From contig NW_026089624.1 in NCBI RefSeq assembly GCF_024586455.1, positions 755,320-819,319 of the forward strand: a DNA stretch of 64,000 bases, given 5' to 3'. A program made the translations under genes and the position numbers. Each line of letters starts with the position of its first letter. Position 1 is the stretch's first letter. Shown one piece after another: positions 42,394 to 53,540 of this stretch. Below the pieces are notes generated by a model. That model did not search any database. It was given only the letters and a program-made list of their open reading frames with translations, and had not been told where the DNA came from. Source of the DNA: Bactrocera neohumeralis (taxonomy: Eukaryota > Arthropoda > Insecta > Diptera > Tephritidae).

Positions 42394-45300
42394 CTTCTTC
42401 TTATTAATTGGCGTAGACACCGCTTACGCGATTATAGCCGAGTTAACAACAGCGCGCCAGTCGTTTCTTCTTTTCGCTACGTGGCGCCAATTGGATATTC
42501 CAAGCGAAGCCAGGTCCTTCTCCACTTGGTCCTTTCCCCGGCGGGTATTGCGTCGAATACTTTCAGAGCTGGAGTGTTTTCATCCATCCGGACAACATGA
42601 CCTAGCCAGCGTAGCCGCTGTCTTTTAATTCGCTGAACTATGTCAATGTCGTCGTATATCTCGTACAGCTCATCGTTCCATCGAATGCGATATTCGCCGT
42701 GGCCAATACGCAAAGGACTATAAATCTTTCGCAGAATTTTTCTCTCGAAAACTCGTAACGTCGACTCATCGGTTGTTGTCATCGCCCAAGCCTCTGCACC
42801 ATATAGGAGGACGGGAATTATGAGCGACTTATAGAGTTTGGTTTCTGTTCGTCGAGAGATAACTTTGCTTCTCAATTGCCTACTCAGTCCGAAGTAGCAC
42901 CTGTTGGCAAGAGTTATCCTGCGTTGGATTTCCAGGCTGACATTGTTGGTGGTGTTTACGCTGGTTCCAAGATAGACGAAATTACCTACGACTTCAAAGT
43001 TATGACTGTCAACAGTGACGTGAGAGCCTAGTCGCGAGTGCGACGACTGTTTGTTTGATGACAGGAGATATTTCGTTTTGCCCTCGTTCACTGCCAGACC
43101 CATTTTCTGTGCTTCCTTGTCCAGCCTGGAGAAAGCAGAACTAACGGCGCCGGTGTTTAGGCCGATGATATCAATATCATCGGCATACGCCAGCAGCTGT
43201 ACACTCTTATAGAAGATGGTACCTTCTATATTTAGTTCTGCAGCTCGAACTATTTTCTCCAGAAGCAGGTTGAAGAAGTCGCACGATAGGGAGTCGCCTT
43301 GTCTGAAACCTCATTTGGTATCGAACGGTTCGGAGAGGTCCTTCCCGATCCTGACGGAGCTTTTCGTGTTGCTCAACGTCAGTTTACACAGCCGTATTAG
43401 TTTTGCGGGGATACCAAATTCAGACATCGCGGCATAAAGGCAGCTCCTTTTCGTGCTGTCGAAAGCAGCTTTGAAACCGACGAAGAGGTGGTGTGTGTCG
43501 ATTCTTCTTTCACGGGTCTTTTCCAATATTTGGCGCATGGTGAATATCTGGTCGGTTGTTGGTTTGCCAGGTCTGAAGCCACACTGATAAGATCCAATCA
43601 GTTTGTTGACGGTGGGCTTTAATCTTTCACACAATACGCTCGATAGAACCTTATATGCGATGTTAAGCAGGCTAATCCCACGGTAGTTGGCGCAGATTGT
43701 GGGGTCTCCTTTTTTATGGATTGGGGATAGCACACTTAAATTTCAATCGTTGGGCAGGCTTTCGTCCGACCATATTTTACAAAGAAGTTGATACATGCTC
43801 CTTATCAGTTCTTCGCCGCCGTGTTTGAATAGCTCGACCGGCAATCCGTCGTCCCCCGCCGCTTTGTTGTTCTTCAGGCGGGCAATTGCTATTCGAACTT
43901 CTTCATGGTCGGGTAATGGAACGTCTGCTCCATCATCATCGACTGGGGAATCGGGTTCGCCTTCTCCTTGCGTTGTGCGTTCACTGCCATTCAGCAGGCT
44001 GGAGAAGTGTTCCCTCCATAATTTAAGTATGCTCTGGGCATCGGTCACTAGATCACCTTTGGGGGTTCTACAAAAGTATGCTCCGGTCTTGAAACCATCT
44101 GTAAGCCGCCGCATTTTTTCGTACCCCTGTCGGCCAGCTTATCAAGCTCTTCGTTCTCACGCATTTCAGCCTCTTTCTTTTTCTGTCTGCAAATGCGTCT
44201 CGCTTCCCTTTTCAACTCTCGGTATCTATCCCATCCTGCACGTGTTGTGGTCGATCGTAACGTTGCGAGGTGGGCAGCCTGTTTTCTCTCCGCTGCGACA
44301 CGGCACTCCTCGTCGTACCGGCTGTTCTTTTTCACTTTCCGAAAACCAATGGCTTCGGTTGCAGCTGTACGTAAGGAGTTTGAAATTCCGTCCCACAGTT
44401 CCTTTACACCGAGTTGTTGACGAGTGCTCTCAGAGAGCAGGAGTGCAAGCCGAGTAGAAAATCGTTCGGCTGTCTGTTGTGATTGCAGCTTCTCGACGTC
44501 GAACCTTCCTTGTGTTTGTTGGCGTGCGTTTTTTGCTGCACAGAGGCGGGTGCGAATCTTGGCTGCAACAAGATAGTCCGGGTCGATGCTAGGACCTCGG
44601 AGCGCACGCACATCTAAAACACTGGAGACGTGTCTTCCGTCTATCACAACATGATCGATCTGGTTGGTGGTTTTTCGATCCGGAGACAGCCAGGTGGCTT
44701 GATGAATCTTTTTATGCTGGAATCTAGGACTACAGATAACCATATTTCGGGCCCCGGTGAAGTCAATCAGCCTCAACCCATTTGGGGATGTTTCGTCGTG
44801 GAGGCTGAATTTACCGACCGTAATGCCAAAGATACCTTCTTTGCCCACCCTTGCGTTAAAGTCGCCAAGCACGACTTTGACATCGTGGCTGGGGCAGCTC
44901 TCGTAAGTGCGCTCCAACACTCATAGAAGGCATCTTTTGTCACATCGTCCTTCTCTTCCGTCGGGGCGTGGGCGCAAATCAGCGATATGTTGAAGAACCT
45001 CGCTTTGATGCGGATTGTGGCTAGATGCTCATTCACCGGAGTGAATGATAGTACTCGGCGACGGAGTCTCTCTCCCACCACGAATCCAACACCAAACTTG
45101 CGCTCCTTTATATGGCCACTGTAGTAAATGTCACAAGGACCTACTCGTCTCTGTCCTTGTCCCGTCCATCGCATTTCTTGGACGGCGGTGATGTCAACCT
45201 TATTTTTCCGAGGGCATCAACCAGCTGGGCAGCGGCACCTTCCCAATTAAGGGTCCGGACATTCCAAGTGCATGCCCTCAAATCGTAGTCCTTATTTCGT

Positions 45301-45617
45301 TTGCCATGGTCGTCATCAAAAGAGGAGTCTCTCATCCGAGGCTGATTGTTGATTTTCATTGGTAAGATTTTTTACGTGGCAGGTCCCAAACCCAGCGCAC
45401 AACCCTGCGGAGGGGATGTTTCGCCTTCTCACATTAGCTCGCCTTCGAACGGATGTTCTTAGGCTACCCAGAGGATACTTGGTCAAAGACTGGAAGTAGT
45501 GAGCTGCTTGAGCCATATGTAAAAGAATCGTTTCTGGCCACTCCCAAGTGAATGGCGATCAGAGAACTTTCCTCACTTGCGAGATCTTCTACACATGACT
45601 CCATCCTCCATTATAAT
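42394..45617 (-). mobile_element. RTE-clade non-LTR retrotransposon, near full length (copy C)
   Basis: About 3.2 kb read from 45617 to 42394, close to the usual RTE length. It has a 5' leader (45360-45617), endonuclease, RT and the 3' tail with a short AAG repeat. It is flanked by a duplication of about 315 bp of gypsy sequence, far longer than usual. It serves as reference for copies A, B and D-H in this window. Confidence 0.9.
42477..45359 (-). pseudogene. RTE polyprotein: endonuclease and reverse transcriptase
   Basis: From 45359 downward come LRACTWNVRTLNWEGAAAQL, VGPCDIYYSGHIKERKFG and ICAHAPTEEKDDVTKDAFYE, then in other frames VKVVLGDFNARVGKEG, WLSPDRKTTNQIDHVVIDG, a long helical linker, CANYRGISLLNIAYKVLSS, LFVGFKAAFDSTKR, LAYADDIDIIG and the C-terminal WLGHVVRMDEN. 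Frameshifts lie near 45170, 44910 and 44110; stops at about 43742 and 43311. Motif A has Gly where copies A and H have the catalytic Asp (FVDF becomes FVGF). The C-terminus is altered by a small deletion. Confidence 0.9.
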
Positions 45618-45931
45618 ATAGTTATAATGCTAAAACTGTTTGGGAAAATGGGTGCTTTTAGTAGATCCAGGTTTCATTATTAGTATAGAGCTTTGAAGAT
45701 TTTTATTTGCCCGTTGCTGAGTGAGAGAGTACGGTTATAAGTACATTAAATGGTAATATTGAGAATCCAAACATTAAAGTAAAAAGACCTTGCCGTGCGG
45801 AATTCAATTACAAAAAAAATGCTATGATTAGATGGCTATTGCTAGATTTCGACAAGCCATATGATTTGTTATGAGGAAATGATTTTATTTTTAAAATATT
45901 TAAAATTATTGATAAAGAAAAAATTAATATA
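45618..45931. repeat. Long flanking duplication, right copy
   Basis: Second copy of 42079-42393, starting at the 5' end of the RTE element. After it the gypsy coding sequence continues (KNGTMIPFLLKTIQEQ), as expected if this is the original downstream target. Confidence 0.85.
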
Positions 45932-46149
45932 ACTTTGAAAAATGGAACAATGATTCCTTTCCTTTTGAAAACTATTCAGGAACAGGTTTATTCATTGGAA
46001 GTGAGTGTACAAAAAAATATTGATGATCAGATGAAAAAAGCAAAACTGAAATTCTATTAAACCGATTCTACAAATTATTCACCAACACAAAAACTGTGGT
46101 ACATGAGATTAAGACCACAACCTACCAACAAATAAATTAAAGAATCTAT

Positions 46150-47694
46150 AGACTACCTAACACGAAGAAGAGGTAAGGAAGCAAATTTATGAGTTAAAAA
46201 GTCAGAGAGTACTCCGAAAAAGAATGAGCAGGTATAGCTCACCTATTTTATTTGTACCAAAGAAAACGGAGGGTTCAAATATTAAAAAATATAGATTAGT
46301 GTTTGACTATAGGAGACTTAACTAACTGACTGTCGATGATAAATACCCTCTGCTAAATATTAATGGGATTTTGGATAAATTGGGCAAAGCGCAGTACTTT
46401 AGCACCATTGATTTAGCCAAAGGTTATCGCCAAATATTAATGGCAGAAACGGACATCCAAAAAACAACTTTCGTTACTCCGGCAGAATTGTATGAGTACG
46501 TCCGTATGCCTTTTGGGCTTAAAAATTCCCCAACCACGTTCCAAAGAATCATAAATGAGATTCTAAAAGAATTCATAAACAAAATTTGTGTTGTCTATCC
46601 GGATGACATTTTGGTCTTTTCCACGTCCTTGGAAGAGCATATTCTATTACTTGAAAAAAATCACAATTTAAGAATTCAAGCAAGCAAGCTTTCTAAAGAA
46701 AGAAACGAAATTTTTAGAGCATACTTCAACAAAAGAGGAAACTAAACCTAATACAGGAAAAGTTATGGCAATCAAATAGTTAGAACTTCCGAAAACAGAG
46801 AGACAGATTAAAGGTTCTTTGGGAGCTACAGTGTATTATAAGAAATTGATTAAAGACTATTCGAAAGTAGCATATCCCATGATAGAATATTAAAAAAAGG
46901 TTATAATATAAATCCAAGGTATCCGCAGTACATAGCTAGTTTTGAAAATTTGAAAACACTAATTTCATCACATCCAGTTTTAAAAGGCATCGAATATAAC
47001 AAAGAGTTTACTATTACAACTGACTAAAGTGATTACGCAATAGACGCAGTGCTTTCTCAACAAGGTCAGTCAGTGTGCTACATTTCTAGAACATTAAACA
47101 ACCATGAAAAGAAATATGCTACAACAGATAAAGAATTTCTAGCCATTATATAGTATATTCAATAACCCATTTCAAGCCGTACATATATGGCACAAAATTT
47201 TAAAATATTACCTATAAAATATCTAGTTAATAAATATAAAGGAAAGAATTTTTAACGCCGCAATTTTTCAACGCCATCAGAGGTGGTTATTGAAAATATA
47301 GGAATACAATTTTAAAATTGGAATTGTCAGACATAATGCATTCAGCAGAAGAACAACTGCCTGCGCATTTTCCAATTAAAGAAGAAGTTGTAAATAAATA
47401 CAAAAATCAAATCATATTGACATATAGCCCTCAAGCTCAGATGCAAAGACTCCATGGAGGGAATAAACCAAATAGAAGAAAAAGAAGAAAACAAGGAAAT
47501 ATTAAAAAGATATATAATAGGAAACGGAATAGTGGGAATATTTTCCGAAGTATCTGAGGCGGTCTACCATAAAATGCAGAAAATACTAATTGAAATGTTT
47601 GCTAAAGATATAAATTTAAAATTTGTAAAATGCACAAACAGAGCCTCAGAAATAGAAGAAGAAGAGGAACTACATAAAAAAATACTACTTTAAA
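46150..47694 (+). pseudogene. Gypsy RT, RNase H and pre-integrase region
   Basis: The RT frame (46371-46745) shows KAQYFSTIDLAKGYRQI (motif A), MPFGLKNSPTTFQR (motif B) and VVYPDDILVFS, a YLDD box with Pro at the second position. RNase H pieces follow near 47015-47155 (SDYAIDAVLSQQGQ, EKKYATTDKEFLAII) with stops. Beyond are pieces of the region before integrase up to the Tc1/mariner insertion. Integrase itself is missing. Confidence 0.8.
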
Positions 47695-47696
47695 TA

Positions 47697-48396
47697 CAGG
47701 GTGGGCCATCTAATGTTTTAAATTTGAATTATAAATATTTCGACATTGGAAACGTCAAATACCATTCGGAAAGTGATAGATACTCAGTAAAAAGTTTAAA
47801 ATTTACGAAATGGGTCGCTATTCACTAGAAGAAAACTGGGAAATATTGAAAATTTGAAAGTTTGATTGAGGATGGTCAATTTTACCAAAAAATCATCTTC
47901 TCGGACGAGGCTCATTTCCACCTCGATGGTTACGTTAACAAGCAGAATTGTCACATTTGGGGCGCTACGTGCCATACAGCAAACGCTACACTCAATCTTT
48001 TACACCCTATCTTCGAAAATAGCATAATCAGCAAAAGAGGTGATGTGAATTGGCCTCCGAGAAGCTGCGAGTTAACTCCGTTGGACTATTTTCTGTGAGG
48101 AGCTGTTAAAGATAAATGATACGCCAACCATCCAGAAACAATTCAACATCTAAAGTACGAGATTCAAGCTGCTGTAGCTGCCATAAGGCCTGAGACCATC
48201 GAGAAAGTACTCCAAAATTGGGTGGATCGGATAAGCTACTGTAAACTCAGCCGTGTTGGTCATTTGTCCAAAATTGTTTTCCACAAATAAATTTCATAAA
48301 ACAACCTTTTAAATTAATGTTACACCTTTGAAAAATATAAATCCGTTTTTTCTTTATTGACTTTTTAAATTTAAAATTTTATATGGCCCACCCCGT
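47697..48396 (+). mobile_element. Tc1/mariner-superfamily element, internally deleted
   Basis: TA dinucleotides at 47695-47696 and 48397-48398 flank ends CAGGGTGGGCCATCTAA and, complemented from the right, ACGGGGTGGGCCATATAA. The 700-bp element keeps parts of a transposase. It is inserted in the end of the gypsy pol gene. Confidence 0.85.
47862..48290 (+). pseudogene. Tc1/mariner transposase fragment
   Basis: The frame has IIFSDEAHFHLDGYVNKQNC (first catalytic Asp), then jumps inside WGA/TCHTANATLNLL, deleting the block with the second Asp. It continues GDVNWPPRSCELTPLDYFL (third Asp), a stop where Trp-Gly is usual, then YANHPETIQHLKYEI and NWVDRISYCKLSRVGHLSK, ending at 48290. It is catalytically dead. 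Confidence 0.85.
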
Positions 48397-48499
48397 TATA
48401 TGTACTATATACATATATAAATGAAACGTATAATTCACTAAAAGATAAAATTACCCTGAATTTAGGGAACATATTCAACTACTAATAAACAACTGCGTA

Positions 48500-48775
48500 A
48501 GCCGCGTATCGAGTCGCCGCGTCAAGAGGGCGAAAGTGAGGGAGGGAGCGGGAGTTGTGGCGGGAGTGCCAATGTGGTCACGGAAACGACAGAAGGAGCA
48601 GTAGTGGTAGTGGGAGTGCCACTGTAGCCACCGCTGAGAAAGCGGTTGCGCGTAAGGGGTCGCCCCGTAGTGTGTGCGCTAACGAGGGAGGGAGCGGAAG
48701 TTGTGGGGGGAGTGCCAGTGTGGCCTCCGCCGAGAAAGCGGTTGCCCAACCGTCAAGGACGGTATCTACCGCTTA
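48500..48775 (+). pseudogene. R1 Gag low-complexity remnant
   Basis: A Gly/Ser-rich frame with an internal near-repeat: GSGSATVATAEKAVARKG and then CGGSASVASAEKAVAQPS. It ends at a stop at about 48774. Similar Gly/Ser-rich starts occur in R1 Gag proteins. No zinc knuckle remains. Confidence 0.5.
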
Positions 48776-49005
48776 GAGAGTTAGAAGAGTTGGGGGTGGA
48801 CGAGCAAATTGCTCGTCTATATGGGGTAGTTTTGGTTAAATGATAGGGTACTTAAAAGGTGTGAAAGTTATAAGACTAGTAAGATTATATGGTGGACACG
48901 TGAGTTAACCTTGAAGAGGAGGACTGTCAGGCGATAGAGGCGAAAGTTTCAATGCGCTCGACGGTCCAATTCTGATAGGCTGCCCCAGCTTAAGTATAAA
49001 TTTAG

Positions 49006-50985
49006 TTGTGCGGATATGAGTATAAGAAAATTATAGTGAAATTTAAAGAGGAAGATTGGAGGAGTTTTGTTAGGGAGAATAAGAACGACCCCTTGGGTCA
49101 GGTCTATAGGATCTGCCGTAGTCGTAGGAGGGAGGATGTTACCTCTCTTCACGTCGGTGACACTCTGTTATCGTCGTGGAGAGAGTGTGCGGGGGTTCTG
49201 TTAGGTGCGTTCTTTCCCAAGTCGGAGGTGGAAGTACCTAAAGCACAAGAGGTGCCTGTCTCTCCATTAGATGATGGCGAGTTGGGGTACGCCTTTGGTC
49301 TGGTTAGGACTAAACGGTCCCCAGGTTTTTATGGTTTCAACGGAGAGATATGTAAAAGCTTGTGGAAGTTCATTCCGGAATATCTGGAGGCCCGCCTGAG
49401 AGGGATACTTTCCACGCGAGTGGAGAAGTTCCAGGGTTGTTCCTCTCCTGAAGTCCTCGATCTTATCGGGGCATCAGCCTCCTTCCAGTACTTGCAAAAG
49501 TACTGGAAAGAGTCATGGTGGAACGGCTTCAGGAGCAAACGCATGGTATATGGTCGGATAGGCAGTTTGGGTTCAGGGAAGGACGCCGTGTAGAGGATGC
49601 ATGGTTTTATGTTCAGAATGAAGTTAGGGAGAACGTCAACACATATGTCCTCGGCATATTTGTTGCCTTCAAGGGAGCGTTTGATTACCTAGGCTGGTGC
49701 AACGGCCAGAGGAGCTTGGCTGTCCGGAAATTACTCTTTGGCGGACTTATTTTTTGGACAGAAAGGCCTCTCTTGTCACCATGAATGGGAGTGTGGAGAT
49801 TGAGTTGTTCGTGGCTGCCAGCAGGGTTCCATCTGTGGTCCATATATTTGGAACCTTATGATGAACACTCTGCTTGTGCAGCTCGAGCCACTATGTAAGT
49901 TTTGTGCGTATGTGGACGACCTTCTTCTTATGGTCGAAGGTTGCTCGCGGTTTGAACTAGAGAGGGCGGGAGGAGATCTCTTAGAGATCGTGAATTCTTG
50001 GGGTGTAGGTGTGGGGGTTGACATATCGAGGAAAAAAACGGTGGCAATGCTGCTTAAGGGCAGATTGTCACCGGTTCGTCCACCGATTGTCCGTGTGAAT
50101 GGGGTCAGCATCAGATATGTGACGCAAGTCAAATATCTGGGGTTGACCTTGAATGAAAGGATCTGGTTTACTTCACACTTGGCGAATGTGAAGGAGCGAC
50201 TGCAGGCAACAAAAGGCAAAACACGCTGCATTTTGAGGAGGGATTGGGGGACGTCGCGCTGTCCGCACCATATATCGTGGCTTGTTTGTGGCATGTGCCA
50301 CATATGGAGCCGTTGTATGGTGGGTGGTAGTCACGACTGTCCAGGGGTTTCAAAAACCCCTCTCAATCCAGCGTTTTATGATGCTTGCTTGTTTGCCTGT
50401 ATGTCGCACCGTCTCAACGGATGCTATGCAGGTTTTGTTAACCTGATTGTCATACAGCGCGCTGTTGCATTCAGGTTAAGAAGGGGCTTGAGTGTGTCAT
50501 TGCTGCGGAATGACTGGATTTCCGACGGTGATGTGGGGAGGGAGGGATATCTAAGGAGCAAGAGGCTTCGAGATGATAGGTTTAGGTGTAGGTGACAAAA
50601 ACGTTGGGACAATAGTCCTAACAGCCGAGTGACGTACGAGTACATTCGGGACGTTGGGTTCGTTGAGGATAACCCAGACTTCAGATTCTGTTTGAGTCTG
50701 GATTTTCTGCTTACGGGGCATGGGCCTCTGAATGCACTTTTGCATCAGAGGTACGTATCGGATAGGTCGGGGTGTTTTTGTGGGGCGGGGGTAGAAGGTT
50801 GGTCGTATTTAATTGCAGAATGCCCGATTTACTCAGACATTAGGGATTTGGGTGGTATGGGGATTAGTTGGACTGATGGACGATTAGATGAGAGTGGTGT
50901 GATCACTATTAGTCGGAATACCGAACAGTTAGGGTGGTTTGCGCGTGAATTTTTTAAGCGGCGTAGGCGTTTAGCTTGGAAATAG
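49006..50985 (+). pseudogene. R1 reverse transcriptase and C-terminal domain
   Basis: From the start come ECAGVLLGAFFPKSEVE, LDDGELGYAFGLVRTKRSPG, then after a frameshift near 49440 LLPVLAKVLERVMVERLQEQ, IWSDRQFGFREGRRVEDAWF, GIFVAFKGAFDYLGW (motif A with Ala for the catalytic Asp), and CAYVDDLLLMVEG (motif C). The C-terminal part (50629-50985) has LLTGHGPLNALLHQRYV and a CFCGAGVEGWSYLIAECPIY zinc-like motif with Tyr in place of His. A small gap near 49790-49860 removes motif B. Inactive. Confidence 0.85.
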
Positions 50986-51461
50986 GGTTAGTTTTTTATG
51001 AGTGGTGCGTGTATGTGATGTGTGTATGGGTTCCAACCCCTGGCCACCAGTCCAGAGCCGTATGGAAGCTCAACAGGTAGTAGATTCGGCTACGCGGTCT
51101 GGCCAGAGACTTAATTCTGGGGAGCAGGAGTCCTTGGAGTTTACTCCAACCTGCTCATACGGACTGGTCCCTTGGTGAATATCGGATGGTTGTGGTTAAA
51201 ACCCAAATGCGGGAAGAACTGACTTTGTCAGTTGAATGTGGAGTTGCATTGTAACCAGGTGGCGGACCCAAAGCACGGCAGAGATTTTAGATAGGCCTCG
51301 AACCCGACCAAGGTGCTTAGTGTGTCCATTCCACACTGCCAATTGGTACTGAAAATGCCTAGCATTCTCAGGGTGGTGATCAATGCATTAATTTGATCCG
51401 CTGTGGATTTGAGCGCCGTGGGGTAAGGCTGTCGTCAGCAGGTACCCACGTTAAACACACT

Positions 51462-51612
51462 TGACGTTGTCAACAATGACGTGATAACCAAGTAGCGAGA
51501 TTATTTTGTCTTGCCCTCATTCACTGCCAGACCCACTTGGTTTGCTTCCTTGTTCAGTCTGGAGAAAGCAGAACTAACGGCGCGAGTGTTGTAGCCGATG
51601 ATATCAATATCT
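51462..51612 (-). mobile_element. RTE element, short internal fragment (copy D)
   Basis: Matches about 43010-43170 of copy C (the region of LAVNEGKTK and the motif-C end DDIDI) with substitutions. Both ends are truncated. Confidence 0.7.
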
Positions 51613-52324
51613 ATTCTATCGTAGACTAAATTAATGGGTAGAGCGCCCTAGTATAACATTTTATTTAATGCCGTAATTACTTTGAAAACTTTAATACTTG
51701 ACCGTATGGGCCTTAATTTTTTATAATTCTCTGGAGGGTCCCCCCGAATTTGGTGAATCGCAGAGGATTTAATTGTAATAAGCTGGAGTTTTTTTTATTT
51801 TAATTATTAGCTGCACGAACCGTTTTTAATTGATTTTAATTCTAAGATACAATTTAACATAATTAACCATTGAAAGGCGCAAAAATAAGTAAAGTCAAGG
51901 ACTTTAAACACTCTACTTGCAATTCTTGATACATCTTTTCCTTAACTTATTAAGTATTCTTCGGTGGGTGAATTGTTTTTTGTTTTCCCTGTTTACTGTC
52001 AGTGATTGTTGGTCCCTCGATTGCTATGCGTCGGCTTGGCGTGCAATGCCTAATAAGGCTTCCTTTGTTTTCTATGAGGATCACTTTATTTATCCTCTAT
52101 GAGGAACATTTCTATTTTTCCTCGCTGAGGATCACTTTAGTTATCCCCTATGAGGAGCACTTCCCTTTTTCCTCTATGAGAATAACTTTTATTTTCCTCT
52201 ATAAATCTCATTTTAATTATCCTCTATGAGGAGCACTTCTATATTTTCTCTATGATCTTTATGTGTGAGGCCGTACCCACGACCACGATCACGTATCCTT
52301 TTCCGAGGATATTTTTGCGTGGTT
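51613..52324 (-). other. Leader of an errantivirus-like element; no gene
   Basis: Lies on the internal side of the primer-binding site at 52325-52339, so it is the 5' leader when read on the minus strand. It has no reading frame and contains the tandem hairpin array at 52068-52258. Its far end adjoins an RTE fragment, so Gag is lost. Confidence 0.5.
52068..52258. repeat. Tandem array of about 26-bp units with CCTCTATGAGG hairpin
   Basis: About eight imperfect units, each with a CCTCTATGAGG-like inverted repeat followed by an A/T-rich spacer containing a word such as ATCACTTT or AGCACTTC. The array is in the leader, 60-270 bp from the primer-binding site. In gypsy and Idefix, leader repeat arrays act as insulators or regulatory sites; whether this one does is unknown. 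Confidence 0.7.
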
Positions 52325-52339
52325 CCACGTTGGGCGCCA
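52325..52339 (-). promoter_or_regulatory. Primer-binding site, tRNA-Lys type
   Basis: The minus strand reads TGGCGCCCAACGTGG, matching the start of the known tRNA-Lys(1,2) site (TGGCGCCCAACGTGGGGC) for 15 bases. It abuts the LTR end. Confidence 0.75.
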
Positions 52340-52759
52340 ATTAATTAAACAGATTTGGATTAATTTTAAAATTTTGTTTTATTAACTTGCCAAGAAAGTG
52401 CAACCGATCGCGCTAAGTGATTTTTTACAACTAATTTAAAATATTACATATTTGCGGCGACCACGCCTTGACTTCCCTAAACACTAGCATTTGCAGCCGC
52501 GTGATCAATGCTCTGTTACAAAATTTGACTCCAGAAGTTATTTGTTAATCAAGCAAGCTTTCGGACGCATTGTCTGCGACTCGATGCGAATGAAATCAAA
52601 ATTAAATCGAATATGCGATCGCAAATCCTATGTGTTTGTTGATGGTTTTCTCCTACGTTGACCTGTTGACACATGCTGAGCACTTTTAGGACATTATTGA
52701 TGATGTTTTACAAATCACTTTGATTATGTTTTTGCTGGTGTTGATCGCTGGTTTTAACT
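52340..52759 (-). mobile_element. 5' LTR of an errantivirus-like element
   Basis: Minus-strand LTR from about AGTTAA (52759) to TTAATTAAT next to the primer site, about 420 bp. Its start (plus strand ATTAATTAAACAG, then AACTTGCCAAG and AGTGCA) resembles the LTR remnants at 10611 and 16537. No matching 3' LTR is seen. It is a left-over 5' end. Confidence 0.6.
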
Positions 52760-53069
52760 TATACATAGACTTATGGTACATACATAATTCTACAGCAACT
52801 AAAAATTATAAATAATACTGTTCTTCAACTACCTGCCTTGTAGCTTAGTTCGTAATTCCAAATACGCTACGAAAAGTAGTAGTTCTTAAGTCAAGCATTT
52901 CCACTTGCAACCTTTTATGCGATACCTCTTAGGCTAACAAAGCAACAAAAAGGAATGTTATAATCAGGGATGAGCAAAACGTTGGCATGCGCTAAACGAG
53001 CGTAAGGAATCGTATACGTATACACACCGATTTTCACTAACACGCACAATTTATAGCGAAACCAACTCC
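52760..53069. other. No gene seen
   Basis: AT-rich sequence between an LTR and an RTE fragment. I find no supported reading frame or repeat. Confidence 0.4.
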
Positions 53070-53540
53070 TTTTCCATCTGCTCTTTCCAACGGCGTGGAG
53101 GTCTTCCACTTCCTCTGCTTCTCCCGGCGGGTACTGCGTCGAATACTTTCAGAGCTGGAGTGTTTTCGTCTTGACCTAGCCTGCGCAGTCGCTGTCTCTT
53201 ATTTCGCTGAACTATGTCAATGTCGTCGTATATCTCATATAATCATATATTTAGCAGAACCTTCTCTCGAAAACTCGTAACGTCGATTCATCAGATGGTG
53301 TTATCAACCATGCCTATGCACCATATACCAAGCCGGGAATAATGAGTAACTTGTAGAGTTTGGATTTTGTTCGTCGAGAGAGGATTTCACTTCTCAATTG
53401 CCTACTCAGTCCGAAGTAGCACCTGTTGGCAAGAGTTATTCTGCGTTGGATTTCGAGGCTGACCTTGTTGTTGCTGGTCAAAGGTAGGCGAAATTATGTA
53501 CAACTTCGGAGTTATGACTGTCAATAATGACGTGCCTAAA
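53070..53540 (-). mobile_element. RTE element, fragment (copy E)
   Basis: Matches the part of copy C coding for the region from SLEIQRRITLANRCYF to the Gly-Arg-rich tail, with several small deletions and many substitutions. It is the most diverged RTE copy here. Both ends are truncated; the simple-repeat tail is absent. Confidence 0.75.

Larger units (their letters stand above)
38541..48480 (+). mobile_element. Ty3/gypsy LTR retrotransposon split by three insertions
   Basis: Pieces in order are leader and Gag (38541-39257), piggyBac insertion, Gag tail and protease (41617-42393), RTE insertion, RT to RNase H and beyond (45618-47694), Tc1/mariner insertion, and a short end (48397-48480). Stop codons are frequent. 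No LTR is visible on either side: the left is cut by the hAT terminus and the right by an R1 element. The subgroup is not certain. Confidence 0.75.
48484..51461 (+). mobile_element. R1-clade non-LTR retrotransposon, copy 1
   Basis: GC-richer than its surroundings. It carries a Gly/Ser-rich Gag piece (48500-48775), a gap where most of Gag and the endonuclease should be, then RT and the C-terminal domain (49006-50985) and a 3' untranslated region of about 475 bp. That 3' region is shared with copy 2 (55840-56290), for example CTTTGTCAGTTGAATGTGGA. It looks like a Waldo/RT1-like R1 relative; this subgroup name is by recall. Confidence 0.8.

Noticed and set aside
52068..52258. CRISPR-like spaced repeats
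   Set aside because: Units are imperfect with no unique spacers, in a eukaryotic LTR-element leader.
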